From: Collimonas sp. PA-H2
GTDB lineage: Bacteria > Pseudomonadota > Gammaproteobacteria > Burkholderiales > Burkholderiaceae_D
Assembly: GCF_002564105.1 (NCBI RefSeq)
Contig: NZ_PDBX01000001.1
Location: forward strand, 5,208,001-5,272,000
Direction of reading: 5' to 3'
Length of the DNA stretch: 64,000 nt
Below the pieces are notes generated by a model. It saw nothing but the letters and a program-made list of their open reading frames with translations. It made no database searches and was not told the origin of the DNA. The translations under genes were made by a program, and so were the position numbers. This document shows positions 1 to 9,314 of this stretch, piece after piece (the first letter of the stretch is position 1; every line of letters starts with the position of its first letter).

Positions 1-2
1 GG

Positions 3-953
3 TATCCCGTCGCATTTTCCTCTGACCTGACCGACAAGCCGATCGCCGTGCGCCTGCTGGACGAGCGTCTGGTCGCCTATCGCGCCGACGGCAGGGTGGT
101 GATCGCCAAGGATATGTGCGCGCATCGCGGCGTGCCCCTGAGCCTGGGCTGGGTCGAGGGCGAAAACATCGTCTGTCCGTATCACGGACTGCGTTACGGA
201 CCGGACGGCAAATGCCGCCATATCCCGTCGCAGCCCGACGGCCATATTTCCGAGCGCCTGAAGATCTGCATGTATCCGACGCAAGAGCGCTACGGCCTGA
301 TCTGGACCTCGCTTGGCGGCGGCCACGAAACCTTCCCGGAATTCCCGGCCTGGGATAATCTGGCTTTCCAGCAGATCCTGCCGCCATCGATAGATATCGC
401 CGCTTCGGCCGGACGGCAGGTAGAGGGCTTCATCGACGTCGCCCACTTCGCCTGGATCCATGAAGCGACCTTTGCCGACCGCGACAATCCCTTTGTGCCG
501 CAATATACCGCCGAGCGCACCGAGCGGGGCATGCACGCCGAATACATCAGCACGGTCAGCAATTTCCCCAAGCGCATGCAGCACCGCGCGCCGCCGGACT
601 ACCTATGGCGCCGGGTGTTCAATATCGAACTGCCGTTCACCGCCAGCCTGACGGTCGATTTCCCCGAGGGCGGCGTACTGTCTATCCTGAATGCCGCCAG
701 TCCGGTATCGGCCCGGTCGACGCGCCTGTTCGTGCCTATCACGCGCAACTTCGACCAGGACCAGCCCTTGCAGGAGGTGTACGACTTCAATCGCCAGATT
801 TTCGAAGAAGACCGCGCGATCGTTGAAACCCAGCGCCCCGACGATCTGCCGCTGGACCGGGGCGTCGAGGCGCATATCCTGGCTGATCGCTCCTCGGGCG
901 CTTACCGCCGCGCCATGAGCCTGCTCGGCCTGGGCAGCGCGTATTCGGGCTGA
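3..953 (+). CDS. Rieske non-heme iron oxygenase, alpha-type subunit (5' end outside window)
   Basis: Cytosolic oxygenase of the VanA-like Rieske class, which demethylates or hydroxylates small aromatic or N-methyl substrates. The frame is open from the first full codon, and the residues before the GTG at 48 (YPVAFSSDL) look like a normal family N terminus, so the gene begins upstream of the window. Rieske cluster ligands are visible as CAHRG (from nt 117) and CPYHG (from nt 174). The mononuclear iron site is D-x2-H-x4-H at nt 435-461, with the likely third ligand Asp near nt 810 in EEDRAI. Such oxygenases usually pair with an FNR-ferredoxin reductase; none is seen here. A rubredoxin and a rubredoxin reductase follow on the same strand and could supply electrons. 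The substrate cannot be told from sequence. Confidence 0.9.
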   Translation, partial: YPVAFSSDLTDKPIAVRLLDERLVAYRADGRVVIAKDMCAHRGVPLSLGWVEGENIVCPYHGLRYGPDGKCRHIPSQPDGHISERLKICMYPTQERYGLIWTSLGGGHETFPEFPAWDNLAFQQILPPSIDIAASAGRQVEGFIDVAHFAWIHEATFADRDNPFVPQYTAERTERGMHAEYISTVSNFPKRMQHRAPPDYLWRRVFNIELPFTASLTVDFPEGGVLSILNAASPVSARSTRLFVPITRNFDQDQPLQEVYDFNRQIFEEDRAIVETQRPDDLPLDRGVEAHILADRSSGAYRRAMSLLGLGSAYSG

Positions 954-1109
954 CCCTCTCGTAACCCTGTAACCCTGTCGTAGGCAAGTTCGCCGCCGGC
1001 GCCGGGCAGGCGCCGTCTCTCATTGCCCTGGCCAGGCACTGAGAGCGGCAGCATGGCGCCGCGGCCATCTGAACCAGGCAAGAACCAACGTTATATCGAA
1101 GAGAACAAT

Positions 1110-1274
1110 ATGCGCAAATGGGAATGTGTAGTGTGCGGCTTCCAGTACGACGAAGCCGAAGGCATGCCGGAACACGGCATCGCACCGGGGACCAGCTGGG
1201 AAGATGTTCCGGACACATGGTTCTGTCCTGACTGCGGCGTCGCCAAAGCAGAATTCGAAATGGCGCCGGCCTAG
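1110..1274 (+). CDS. rubA: rubredoxin
   Basis: Small one-iron electron carrier of 54 residues, the normal rubredoxin length. The four cysteine ligands are C6 and C9 (CVVCG) and C39 and C42 (CPDCG), with the conserved WEDVPDTWFCP stretch between. The ATG at 1110 is chosen because it gives the canonical start MRKWECVVCG; frames starting further upstream only add non-homologous sequence. It lies 157 nt after the Rieske gene and 40 nt before the rubredoxin reductase, so the last two are almost certainly co-transcribed. It should pass electrons from the NAD(P)H-dependent reductase to a terminal oxygenase or to an oxygen-scavenging enzyme; which one is not shown by the sequence. Confidence 0.95.
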   Translation: MRKWECVVCGFQYDEAEGMPEHGIAPGTSWEDVPDTWFCPDCGVAKAEFEMAPA

Positions 1275-1314
1275 GCCGCAGCCATCGACCGTCATCCAAC
1301 CAAGAGGTTTCATC

Positions 1315-2475
1315 ATGGCACCAATCATCATCATCGGCAGCGGCATGGCCGGTTACACCGTGGCGCGCGAGTTCCGCAAGCTGAACCGGCAAACGCCGCT
1401 CACCATCATCAGCCGCGACTGCGGCAGTTTCTATGCCAAGCCCATGCTGTCGAACGCTTTTCAGCAGGGCAAGGACATGGCAGGACTGGTCAATTTCACG
1501 GCGCAGCAAATGGCGGAACAGCTGGACGCTACCGTCCTCAGCCATAGCGAAGTCGACACGATCGAACCAAATAGCCGCAGCATTACCGTGGCAGGGCAGC
1601 GCCTGCCGTATAGCGCGCTGGTGCTGGCGGTGGGAGCAGACCAGCGCCAGCTCAGGCTGGACGGCGACGGCGCCGCCGACGTCATGACGGTCAACGACCT
1701 GGCCGATTACGGCCGCTTCCGCCAGGCGCTGCATGGAATCCGCCGCGTCGCCATCCTTGGCGCCGGCCTGATCGGCTGCGAATTCGCCAACGACCTGGCC
1801 AACGCGCAGTTCGAGGTATCCCTGGTCGATCCGGCCGCTTGGCCGCTGAGCCGCCTGCTGCCACAGCAGGCCGGGCTGGCCATGGCAAACGCCTTGGCCG
1901 GGCTCGGGGTGGCGCTACATCTGGGCAAGACGCCGCAAGCCGTTACACGGCGCGACGGCGGCTACACCTTGCGCATGGCCGATGGCGATAGCCTGGAGGT
2001 CGAGCGGGTAGTGGCTGCAGTCGGCCTGGCGCCACGGCTGGCGCTGGCGCGCAAGGCCGGGCTGTTTGTCGACCGCGGCATCGTCACCAACGCCTGGCTC
2101 TACACCAGTGCGGAGCACGTGTATGCCTTGGGCGATTGCGCCGAAGTGGACGGCTTGCTACTGCCTTACGTCATGCCGATCATGCAGGCAGCGCGGGCGC
2201 TGGCCAAAACACTCAACGGCGAGCCGACCCGCGTGGTGTATCCCGCCATGCCGGTGGTGGTGAAAACGCCGGCGCTGGCGGCCGTGATCGTGCCGCCTAT
2301 CCTGTCGGACGGCCGCTGGGAACCGGCGGAATCCTTGCAGGTAGAGGGCATCGTCACCGGCATGCGCGCGGTGTACACCAACCATCAGGAAGAGGTATGC
2401 GGTTTTGCCTTGCTGGGCGAATGCGTCCAGGAAAAAGGCGTCATGCTGAAAACCCTGGAACCCTGGCGCCCTTGA
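1315..2475 (+). CDS. rubredoxin-NAD(+) reductase (FAD-dependent)
   Basis: Pyridine nucleotide-disulfide-type flavoprotein of 386 residues that reduces rubredoxin with NAD(P)H. The N-terminal FAD-binding GxGxxG is at residues 8-13 (GSGMAG). A second Rossmann motif for the nicotinamide cofactor is GAGLIG, about residues 147-152, and the ALGDCAE motif near residue 268 closes the FAD site. There is no redox-active CxxxxC pair, as expected for the rubredoxin reductase/AlkT group rather than the lipoamide dehydrogenase group. Start chosen at ATG 1315 with AAGAGG upstream; a longer frame from 1204 overlaps the rubredoxin gene and is unlikely. It converges with the transporter operon, whose last gene ends at 2508. 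Confidence 0.92.
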   Translation: MAPIIIIGSGMAGYTVAREFRKLNRQTPLTIISRDCGSFYAKPMLSNAFQQGKDMAGLVNFTAQQMAEQLDATVLSHSEVDTIEPNSRSITVAGQRLPYSALVLAVGADQRQLRLDGDGAADVMTVNDLADYGRFRQALHGIRRVAILGAGLIGCEFANDLANAQFEVSLVDPAAWPLSRLLPQQAGLAMANALAGLGVALHLGKTPQAVTRRDGGYTLRMADGDSLEVERVVAAVGLAPRLALARKAGLFVDRGIVTNAWLYTSAEHVYALGDCAEVDGLLLPYVMPIMQAARALAKTLNGEPTRVVYPAMPVVVKTPALAAVIVPPILSDGRWEPAESLQVEGIVTGMRAVYTNHQEEVCGFALLGECVQEKGVMLKTLEPWRP

Positions 2476-2507
2476 AGCGGCGGCGAAACCGGCCGGCGCC
2501 AGACTGG

Positions 2508-3314
2508 CTACCAGTCGGCCAGGCCGTCTCGCGTGTTTTGTTCGGCCCTGGCCGCGCAGATGCGGTAGTCGCTTTCATCGAGGGCGGAAAAGCCGGTGAT
2601 ACGCATGGCGTCCAGGCTGTCGCGTAGTTTTGGCGTCTGACTTGGCGCTTGACAGCACATGCTCAGTGCCTGCCGCAGTTGCGCCAATGCCGTTGTAGAC
2701 GTGCTCAGCGAGGTAATCAGCGGCAGGCCAGGCATGGGCTCGGTATAGCCGATAGTGGTCAGCCGCTCGAAGACCTCGGGCTCTTGCCTGCGCAACAGGA
2801 AAGCGCTAACGCAATCGAGGGCTGCGATGTCGGCCTCGCCACCGGCAACCATTTGCGCCGAATGGCGATGCGCGCCGCTGAACAGGACCTTGGAAAAGAA
2901 GCGACCGTCGCGCGCCAATGACGCAACCGCGCTGCGCAGCGCGTGATAGCCGGATTGCGAATGGCGTTCGTTGCAGGCGGCGACGGCGTCGTGAAATTCA
3001 GGCAAGGATGTGCGCTTGTCGTCTTTGCGTACCAGCAAGGCGCTGCTGTAAGCACTCAGCTGGCAGCCAGGCACGTCGAAATGAAATGCCCCGACCACCC
3101 GCACCTTGCCGCGCAACAGGGTGGAAATCGGATAGCCGCACGACTGGCTCAGCAGCAGATCGCTGCGCTGCCAATGCCGGAGCAGGTGGTCCGGCTGCGT
3201 CAACTCCAGCGGCAGCCGCTGCAGGCCGGCGCGCTGCAAGTTGTCGCGCAAGGCCGACCAGAATGCGCGCAGGCTGGCTGCCGCAAACGGATACATCGGC
3301 AGCGCGCAGATCAT
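2508..3314 (-). CDS. PhnD-like periplasmic phosphate/phosphonate-type binding protein
   Basis: A 268-residue protein with the pattern of PhnD-like solute-binding folds: ALPMYPF opening, central [16 protein letters not shown], and [12 protein letters not shown]. In this family these segments line the ligand cleft. No convincing cleavable signal peptide is seen at the ATG, so it may lack one or the start may differ. The start at 3314 overlaps the stop of the upstream permease by ATGA, which strongly supports translational coupling. It is the last gene of a five-gene transporter operon that already has its own OsmF-like binding protein, so a second binding protein of another family is odd. It may widen substrate range or act as a sensor; that is inference. 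Confidence 0.8.
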   Translation of the reverse strand: MICALPMYPFAAASLRAFWSALRDNLQRAGLQRLPLELTQPDHLLRHWQRSDLLLSQSCGYPISTLLRGKVRVVGAFHFDVPGCQLSAYSSALLVRKDDKRTSLPEFHDAVAACNERHSQSGYHALRSAVASLARDGRFFSKVLFSGAHRHSAQMVAGGEADIAALDCVSAFLLRRQEPEVFERLTTIGYTEPMPGLPLITSLSTSTTALAQLRQALSMCCQAPSQTPKLRDSLDAMRITGFSALDESDYRICAARAEQNTRDGLADW

Positions 3315-4096
3315 GCGTCCCCCTGGTCTTGGACGCCGCCCGCGGACTGCGGCGTCCAGCGGCGCGCCAGCAATTCGAACAGCTGGTCGGCCACGATCGC
3401 CAGCAAGCCGACCAGCAGCGCGCCCTGGATCACATAGGCGGTGTTGAAGCCGCTGAGGCCGACGATGATCGGCAAGCCCAGGGTTTTTGCGCCCACAGTG
3501 GAGGCAATCGCCGCAGTGCCGATATTGATCACTACCGAGGTGCGGACGCCGGCCAGTATCACCGGCGCCGCCAGCGGCAGCTCGACGCGCCACAGGATCT
3601 GGCGACGGCTCATGCCGATGCCGCGCGCCACTTCCAGCACCGGCTGCGGGATGGATGACAAGCCGGTGATGGCGGCTTGCGCCACCGGCAGGATGCCGTA
3701 CATCACCAGCGCGATCAGGGCCGGCGTTTCGCCGAAGCCGACCAGCGGCACGGCCACCGCCAGCACCGCCACCGGCGGGAATGACTGGCTGACGGCCAGC
3801 ACTGTTTCCAGCAGCGAGCGAAAAGCCTTGCCGGCCGGCCGGGTCACCAGCAAGCCAGCGCCGACGCCGCCCAGTACAGCGATGCCGCCAGAGATAGAGA
3901 CTATGCGCAGATGCGCCAGCACCAGGGTAAGAAACGAGTCCTGCTGATAGATGGGCCGTTCCAGCTCCGGAAAAACGGCGCTGAACAGCGGGCTTGCCAG
4001 CGGCATGCCGAAGATCAGTCCCGCCAGAAGCAAGCTGCTGACAATCAGCCAGCGCTGGCGATACAGAGAATTTCGCGGTTTGCCCGGCCAGCTCAA
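3311..4096 (-). CDS. OpuCB/YehW-type ABC transporter permease
   Basis: Inner-membrane permease of 261 residues for a quaternary-amine/osmoprotectant-type ABC importer. About six hydrophobic helices are visible. The coupling segment [20 protein letters not shown] (about residues 156-175) is the EAA loop that contacts the ATPase, followed by the usual [15 protein letters not shown]. The start is a TTG at 4096, overlapping the ATPase stop by TTGA; alternative starts would break the regular overlap pattern of this operon. It sits between the ATPase and the PhnD-like gene. Together with the larger permease at 5022-6242 it makes a heterodimeric channel of the OsmF-type systems. Confidence 0.9.
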   Translation of the reverse strand: MSWPGKPRNSLYRQRWLIVSSLLLAGLIFGMPLASPLFSAVFPELERPIYQQDSFLTLVLAHLRIVSISGGIAVLGGVGAGLLVTRPAGKAFRSLLETVLAVSQSFPPVAVLAVAVPLVGFGETPALIALVMYGILPVAQAAITGLSSIPQPVLEVARGIGMSRRQILWRVELPLAAPVILAGVRTSVVINIGTAAIASTVGAKTLGLPIIVGLSGFNTAYVIQGALLVGLLAIVADQLFELLARRWTPQSAGGVQDQGDA

Positions 4097-5025
4097 GTCC
4101 GCTCCGTCAGCAAATCTGCAAAATGCAGTACGCCGGCAGACTGGCCGTGTTCATCCACCACCGGCAGGCTGTACACCTTGCGCGTGATGAACGCCGAGAG
4201 CGCTTCGCGCAAGCTGCCGTCGCTGCGGATCGGCTCGCCTTCGATGGCGGGCTCGGCGCGCACTCTGGTGGCGATCTTGTCCAGCCCGAGCAGGCGGATG
4301 CCGACATCGCTCTGGCCGACAAAATCGCGCACCAGGTCGCTGGCCGGCGCCAGCAGGAAATCGCGCGGCGCGCCTTGCTGCACGATGCGGCCGTGATCCA
4401 GCAGCACGATACGCTCGCCCAGCGCCAGCGCTTCGTCGATATCGTGGGTGACCAGCACGATGGTCTTGCCCGAAATGGCGTGGATATTGGCGAGCTCCTG
4501 CTGCAAGCTGCTGCGGGTGAGCGGGTCGAGCGCGCCGAACGGTTCATCCATCAGCAGCACTTCCGGATCGGCCGCCAGCGCGCGCGCCACGCCGACTCTT
4601 TGCTGCTGGCCGCCGGACAGCTGGTGCGGATAGCGATGCCGGAAGCTCTCCGGCGCCAGGTGCAGCAGCGCCAGCAATTCGTCGACGCGTTGCTGGATCC
4701 GTGCTTTCGGCCACTTCAGCAGGGTCGGCACGGCAGCGATATTCTGTTCCACGGTCCAGTGCGGGAACAGGCCGACCGACTGGATCGCATAGCCGATACG
4801 GCGCCGCAGCTGCTCCGGCGAATAGTCGGTTATATCCTGTCCCAACAAGCGGATATTGCCGCTGTCCGGCTCCAGCAAGCGGTTGAACAGCTTCAGCAGG
4901 GTCGATTTGCCGGAACCGGAACTGCCGATCAGCACCGCCAGCTCGCCGGCGTTGACGGCCAGCGAGACGTTGTCAAGCGCAAGGCGGCCATCGAAGGATT
5001 TGCTGATATTCTCGATTTCAATCAT
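4093..5025 (-). CDS. ABC transporter ATP-binding protein with C-terminal CBS domain (OpuCA/YehX type)
   Basis: Cytosolic ATPase of 310 residues that drives the osmoprotectant-type importer. Walker A is GSSGSGKST (residues 34-42), the ABC signature LSGGQ (136-140), Walker B LLMDEP (157-162), and the switch His lies in LVTHDIDEA. The C-terminal part (about 255-310, ending [23 protein letters not shown]) is a single CBS-type repeat. In OpuA/OpuC ATPases CBS domains sense ionic strength or nucleotides. The ATG at 5025 overlaps the stop of the upstream permease by ATGA. A much longer in-frame reading that continues to 6318 only runs through the permease gene in another frame and is not real. Confidence 0.95.
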   Translation of the reverse strand: MIEIENISKSFDGRLALDNVSLAVNAGELAVLIGSSGSGKSTLLKLFNRLLEPDSGNIRLLGQDITDYSPEQLRRRIGYAIQSVGLFPHWTVEQNIAAVPTLLKWPKARIQQRVDELLALLHLAPESFRHRYPHQLSGGQQQRVGVARALAADPEVLLMDEPFGALDPLTRSSLQQELANIHAISGKTIVLVTHDIDEALALGERIVLLDHGRIVQQGAPRDFLLAPASDLVRDFVGQSDVGIRLLGLDKIATRVRAEPAIEGEPIRSDGSLREALSAFITRKVYSLPVVDEHGQSAGVLHFADLLTERT

Positions 5026-6242
5026 TGATTTTCCTGAATTTTCCCGGTAAGCAATGAAATCACCACCTTGAACGCAGCGTCGACGCTGATCGCCAGCAGC
5101 ACCACCGGAATCACCCCGAGCAGCACCAGGTCCAGCGCGCTGCTGGCCATGCCCTGGAACATCAGCGTGCCGAAGCCGCCGGCGCCGATCAGCGCCGCCA
5201 CTTCCACCAAACCTACCGCCTGCACGGTGGTGACGCGCACGCCGTTGAGAAATACCGGCAGCGCCAGCGGCAGCTCGACCCGAAAGAAGATCTGCCGCGG
5301 CGACATGCCGACGCCGCGGGCCGCCTCGCGCACCGCCGCCGGCACCTGCTGCAGTCCCGCCACGGCGCTGCGGGTCATCGGCAGCAGCGAGTAGAGGATC
5401 AGCGCCAGCAAGGCCGGCGCCATGCCGATGCCGCTGATGCCGCTGCGCGGCAGCATCAGGCCGAGCAGGGTCAAGGGACCGATCAGCAGGCCGAACAAGG
5501 CAATCGATGGAATCGTCTGTATCACGTTCAAGGCGGGAAACAAGAGCTTGCGCAGGCGCGGGCTGCGGAACGAGAGGACGCCGAAACTGGTGCCGATGAC
5601 GACCGCCGGCAGCACGGAAAACAGCACCAGCTGCAGATGCCGCAGCAGTGCCTGGTCGAAGCTGTCCAGATGATTGCGGTATTCCTTCAGCAGCGACAGG
5701 CTGTCGAGCTGGCCCGTCAGCAGCAGGCCGATCGCCGGCAATGCCGCCAGCGCCACCACCGCGACCTGGGCCGGCAAGGATAGCCGCAGCCCGCGCAAGG
5801 CTTCGGCCAGCTGCAGCCAGGCGACCAGCGCCAGCAGCCAGAAGGCGCCGCCGAACGAGACGCGCGCCAGCGAGTCCTCCGCGCCGCTGCGCAAGCGGGC
5901 TTCCTGGCCAGCCAGGACCAGCAGGCCGCAGCTGAACAGCGCGGCAGCCAGGATCAGCAATATCCGGCTGCCGCGGCGCGGGCGCAGCCAGGGCGCGGCG
6001 AGCAGAAACAGGGCCGGGAGCGCCAGCAGCCAGTACAGACCGGCATGGTTGAACAGTTCGCTGAGATAGATGCCATGGCCGCTGAGCAGCCGGTTGGGCG
6101 CAAAAGTCAGCAGCGGCAAGCCGGCGGCGGCAAGGATGGCCGTCGCCGCTAGCAGCAGGTGTACCGGATTGTGCAGTTGGATCGACAGCGGCGCCAGTGT
6201 GCCGGAGCGCGGCGGCAGGTTCACCAGGCGCTCTGCCGTCAT
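5022..6242 (-). CDS. OsmF-system ABC transporter permease with extended N-terminal membrane region (YehY type)
   Basis: Inner-membrane permease of 406 residues. The C-terminal half (about 190-395) is the usual permease domain, with the EAA loop AREAARGVGMSPRQIFFRVELP. The N-terminal half adds about five hydrophobic segments (for example LLLAATAILAAAGLPLL), which is typical of YehY-like permeases and absent from the smaller partner at 3311-4096. Its ATG at 6242 overlaps the stop of the binding-protein gene by ATGA, and its own stop overlaps the ATPase start in the same way. Such strict coupling points to fixed subunit stoichiometry. The exported or imported substrate is not identifiable; import of a betaine-like compound is the family expectation. 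Confidence 0.92.
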   Translation of the reverse strand: MTAERLVNLPPRSGTLAPLSIQLHNPVHLLLAATAILAAAGLPLLTFAPNRLLSGHGIYLSELFNHAGLYWLLALPALFLLAAPWLRPRRGSRILLILAAALFSCGLLVLAGQEARLRSGAEDSLARVSFGGAFWLLALVAWLQLAEALRGLRLSLPAQVAVVALAALPAIGLLLTGQLDSLSLLKEYRNHLDSFDQALLRHLQLVLFSVLPAVVIGTSFGVLSFRSPRLRKLLFPALNVIQTIPSIALFGLLIGPLTLLGLMLPRSGISGIGMAPALLALILYSLLPMTRSAVAGLQQVPAAVREAARGVGMSPRQIFFRVELPLALPVFLNGVRVTTVQAVGLVEVAALIGAGGFGTLMFQGMASSALDLVLLGVIPVVLLAISVDAAFKVVISLLTGKIQENQ

Positions 6243-7156
6243 CGGATAAAGCCCTTGCTGCGCAGATAATCGGCGGCGACCTTGCGCGCATCGCGGCCTT
6301 CGATGGCGATGCCGGCATTCAGTTTTTGCAGGGTCGCGCTATCCAGGGAGCTGAATACCGGTTGCAGCAAGGCGGCGATCCTCGGCTCCCTGGCCAAGGC
6401 GTCGCTGCGTATCGCCGGCGCCGGCGCGTAGACCGGCTGCACGGCTTTGACGTCATCCAGCGTCGTCAGGCCCAGGGCCGCGACCGCGCCGTCGGTGCCG
6501 TAGACCATGGCGGCGTTGACGCCGGAGGTCTGCTCGGCAGCGGCCTTGATGGTGGCGGCAGTGTCGCCGCCGGCCAGGGTCAGCAGCTGGTCTTGTTTCA
6601 GCTTGAAGCCGTAGGCGCCTTCAAAGGCCGGCAAGGCGTCCGGACGCTCGATGAATTCGGCCGAGGCGGCCAGCTTGATCTTGCCGCCCTGGCCGATCCA
6701 GCGGCCGAGGTCGGCCATGGTCTTGAGTTTGTTGGCTTGCGCGATGTCCTGGCGGATCGCAATCAGCCAGGTATTGTTGGCCGGCGATGGCGTCAGCCAT
6801 ATCACGTGGTTTTTGTCGGCGTCGAGCTTTTTCACCAGCTGATAGCCGGCGCCGGCATTCTTCCAGGCCGGGTTGCTGCCGTCGGCGAAGAAGAAGGCGC
6901 CGTTGCCGGTATATTCCGGGTAGATGTCGATACTGCCCGCCAGCAGCGCGCCGCGCACCACCTTGGTGGTGCCTAGCTGCAGGCGGTTGACGGTCTTGAT
7001 GCCGTTGGCTTCCAGCACCAGCTGGATGACATTGCCCAGCAAGGCGCCTTCGGTATCGATCTTGGAGCCGACGCGGATCGGCTCGGCCGCCTGTGCATGG
7101 GAAGTGAGCAGGGTAAAGGCGAACAGGGCGGTCAGGCGGCGGATGGGCAGGTTCAT
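6239..7156 (-). CDS. OsmF/YehZ-type periplasmic substrate-binding protein
   Basis: Secreted binding protein of 305 residues. A signal peptide (MNLPIRRLTALFAFTLLTSHAQA) precedes the mature start AEPIRVGSKID. Conserved stretches include SIDIYPEYTGNGAFFF, where family members place the aromatic ligand-box residues, and AMVYGTDGAVAALGL. The ATG at 7156 is preferred to an in-frame TTG at 7180 because it gives a compact signal peptide. It is the first transporter gene, 37 nt after the desaturase gene, and overlaps the following permease by ATGA. OsmF-family proteins bind glycine betaine weakly or other quaternary amines; the real ligand is unknown here. Confidence 0.9.
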   Translation of the reverse strand: MNLPIRRLTALFAFTLLTSHAQAAEPIRVGSKIDTEGALLGNVIQLVLEANGIKTVNRLQLGTTKVVRGALLAGSIDIYPEYTGNGAFFFADGSNPAWKNAGAGYQLVKKLDADKNHVIWLTPSPANNTWLIAIRQDIAQANKLKTMADLGRWIGQGGKIKLAASAEFIERPDALPAFEGAYGFKLKQDQLLTLAGGDTAATIKAAAEQTSGVNAAMVYGTDGAVAALGLTTLDDVKAVQPVYAPAPAIRSDALAREPRIAALLQPVFSSLDSATLQKLNAGIAIEGRDARKVAADYLRSKGFIR

Positions 7157-7193
7157 GTGGTCGTCAAGAGGCGGTTTCAAATATCATGCTGCT

Positions 7194-8183
7194 TCAGGCA
7201 AAAGGATGAACATCGGCAATCGCCGGCTTGCTGCGATAGCGCCACAGCAAGGGCAGATAGCCGCGTTCGACGAACCCATCCGACGATTCCAGGTAGCTCT
7301 CGCGCTCGGCCAGGTAGGCCAGCCGCAGATGAAACCAGGGCAGTCCGGGATGGAGGTGATGTACCAAATGATAATTCAGATTCAGGAATAATAGGCGCCA
7401 AGGCCATGCAGCTTCGTTAATCACCGAGCGCCCGTGTTCGGATTCCACCGCCCGATGTTCGAACAGGGAGCGCACCATGGTCAGGCTGAGTGCCGGATAG
7501 GCGATCGCCAATACGTAGAACAAGGGCGATATGCCGGCGTGCTCTAGCACGGTCAGCATTGCGGCCAGCAACAGTCCGTGGCCGCCCCAGGTCAGCGCCG
7601 TCTTGCGGTCGCGCGCCAACCACGCGGCGCGGATGGTGCGCGACCACCCCAGCGCCGGACCTATCAGCAGGCGGCCGGCGGACGTGTTGCGGAAGCGGCG
7701 CAGGCGCGAGCCGTTGCCGGCGCCGGCCCGGGATACATAATAGGTTTCCGGGTCGATGCCGGGCAGGGTCAGGGTTTCGTTATGGTGATGGTCGAGATGG
7801 CTGTCACGGTAGACCGCATAGGGATACCAGACGGCCAGCGGCAACTGGCCGAGCAGGGCGTTGAAACGGGCATTGCGGGTAGGGTGCCCGTGTATCAGCT
7901 CATGCTGCAACGACATATACCAGGCCGTCAGCAGAATCAGCAACGGCGTTCCCAGCCATGGGCCCAGCGCCTGCCAATGCAGCACACAGCCTAGCCAGCC
8001 GCCGTAGATGGTGGCAATCAGGATCCAGGTCGGCAATTCCAGCCGCGCCCACCAGCCGGCTCTTGTGGCGCGGAAGCGGTTTGAGGGCGTGTGAAATGAA
8101 GATGGCATCGGGGCGGCTCTCACTTGACTTTCCGCCAATATATAGTGCGTCTCCGCCAGAGTTGAACGAATCATTTTGAGCAT
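7194..8183 (-). CDS. membrane fatty-acid-desaturase-family di-iron enzyme
   Basis: Integral-membrane oxygenase/desaturase of 329 residues with the three diagnostic histidine boxes: HELIHGH (about 115-121), HLDHHH (about 149-154) and HLVHHLH (about 272-278). These bind the di-iron centre that activates oxygen. Four or so hydrophobic helices flank them. The first ATG is at 8183; an internal ATG 25 codons later (MPSSFHTPSN) is another possible start, since the first 25 residues look poorly conserved. It is the first gene of the leftward run that continues into the OsmF-type transporter with a 37-nt gap, so the two are probably co-transcribed. The substrate may be a lipid, an alkane-like chain or a small amine (MocD-like proteins share these boxes). 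Confidence 0.85.
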   Translation of the reverse strand: MLKMIRSTLAETHYILAESQVRAAPMPSSFHTPSNRFRATRAGWWARLELPTWILIATIYGGWLGCVLHWQALGPWLGTPLLILLTAWYMSLQHELIHGHPTRNARFNALLGQLPLAVWYPYAVYRDSHLDHHHNETLTLPGIDPETYYVSRAGAGNGSRLRRFRNTSAGRLLIGPALGWSRTIRAAWLARDRKTALTWGGHGLLLAAMLTVLEHAGISPLFYVLAIAYPALSLTMVRSLFEHRAVESEHGRSVINEAAWPWRLLFLNLNYHLVHHLHPGLPWFHLRLAYLAERESYLESSDGFVERGYLPLLWRYRSKPAIADVHPFA

Positions 8184-8405
8184 CCATATGCGGATCCTGG
8201 ACAGCCAGCGAAAACCTTTTGTTGCCCCGACGTTACCTGATTGGCAATGGGCAGTCGTTTCTTGGACAGCTACAAAAAACGGCTACGCCAAGTTGTATTT
8301 TTACCACTCGTTATTGCCCTCAGACAAAACCTCGAAAGCATGCAAGAATGCCATCGGTCGGCAGTGGGAGTTGCCGATTCGGGTTTTTCAAACAAGGGGG
8401 ATTAG

Positions 8406-9287
8406 ATGCTTGATTTACAAAAGAAAAGTTTCATCAAGTTAGGTTTGACTGGATTGGTTTTATTGATTGTGGTGCTATGGCTGTGGCCGTTCGGTTCTGT
8501 GCCTACCGGCAACCGCGGCGTGGTGACATCGTTCGGCAAGATCGTCGGTATCGAGAATGAGGGGCTGGTGATCCTGCCGCCATGGAAGAAACTGACCATC
8601 TTCAGCATCCGCGCCGAGCGCGCCGACGTTGAAGACGCCGAGGGCAGCACTTCGGATACCCAGCCGGTCAAGGTCAGCATGACGGTGCGTTATTCGATTT
8701 CCACCAACAGTGTCGCCGAAGTCTATGAGAAGTACAGCCATGACGGCGATCTCTCATCGTATGTACAGACCGCGACGCAGGAAGTGTTCAAGGCAGTCAC
8801 GGCGAAATACAGCGCGCCCGACCTGATCGCCCGCCGTTCGCAGGTGAGCACGGACATCAGCGCCTCCTTGCGCGACAAGCTGAAAATCTACGGCGCCCAG
8901 GTGATCGGCATCGATATGCGGACCTTTTCTTTCTCACCTTCCTATATGGCGGCGATCAACGAAAAAGTCACCCAGGAGCAGTTGCGCCTGGGCGCGGAAA
9001 ACAAGCTGAAGACCGTGGAGGCCGAGCAAAAGCAGAAAGTGGCGGTTGCTGAAGCAGAGGCCCAGGCGATGCGGGCCAGCGCCGACGGCGAAGCCTACTC
9101 GCAATTGAAGATCGCCACCGCGCAGGCGGACGCGCTGAAGATTCAAAACGCCGCGCTGGCACAAAACAAGGATGTGCTGGAACTGCGCCGGATCGAGGTC
9201 GACATGGTCAGGGCCAAGCAATGGAAGGGTGACGTCCCGACCACCATGTATGGCTCGGCGCCGATTCCATTCGTGACTAATAAATAG
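8406..9287 (+). CDS. SPFH/prohibitin-domain membrane protein
   Basis: A 293-residue protein with one N-terminal membrane helix (about 10-28, LGLTGLVLLIVVLWLWPF), an SPFH domain (about 30-190) and a long Ala/Glu/Lys-rich coiled-coil segment (about 190-255, EAEQKQKVAVAEAEAQAMR). This order is that of prohibitin-like proteins, which form membrane-anchored rings that organise lipids and protect or present membrane proteins to proteases. ATG 8406 follows AGGGGGA, a strong ribosome site. It is divergent from the desaturase gene and 27 nt upstream of an acetyltransferase gene, with which it likely forms a two-gene unit. Confidence 0.88.
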   Translation: MLDLQKKSFIKLGLTGLVLLIVVLWLWPFGSVPTGNRGVVTSFGKIVGIENEGLVILPPWKKLTIFSIRAERADVEDAEGSTSDTQPVKVSMTVRYSISTNSVAEVYEKYSHDGDLSSYVQTATQEVFKAVTAKYSAPDLIARRSQVSTDISASLRDKLKIYGAQVIGIDMRTFSFSPSYMAAINEKVTQEQLRLGAENKLKTVEAEQKQKVAVAEAEAQAMRASADGEAYSQLKIATAQADALKIQNAALAQNKDVLELRRIEVDMVRAKQWKGDVPTTMYGSAPIPFVTNK

Positions 9288-9314
9288 CTGTAAACTGCCC
9301 TAAAGGAAGCCGCC

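Noticed and set aside
4093..6318. Continuous 741-codon frame on the minus strand
   Set aside because: Its upper part is the off-frame reading of the permease gene. The real ATPase starts at 5025 with an ATGA overlap.
8176..8442. 88-codon plus-strand frame between the desaturase and SPFH genes
   Set aside because: It overlaps both gene starts and has no recognisable pattern; the region is better explained as a divergent promoter.
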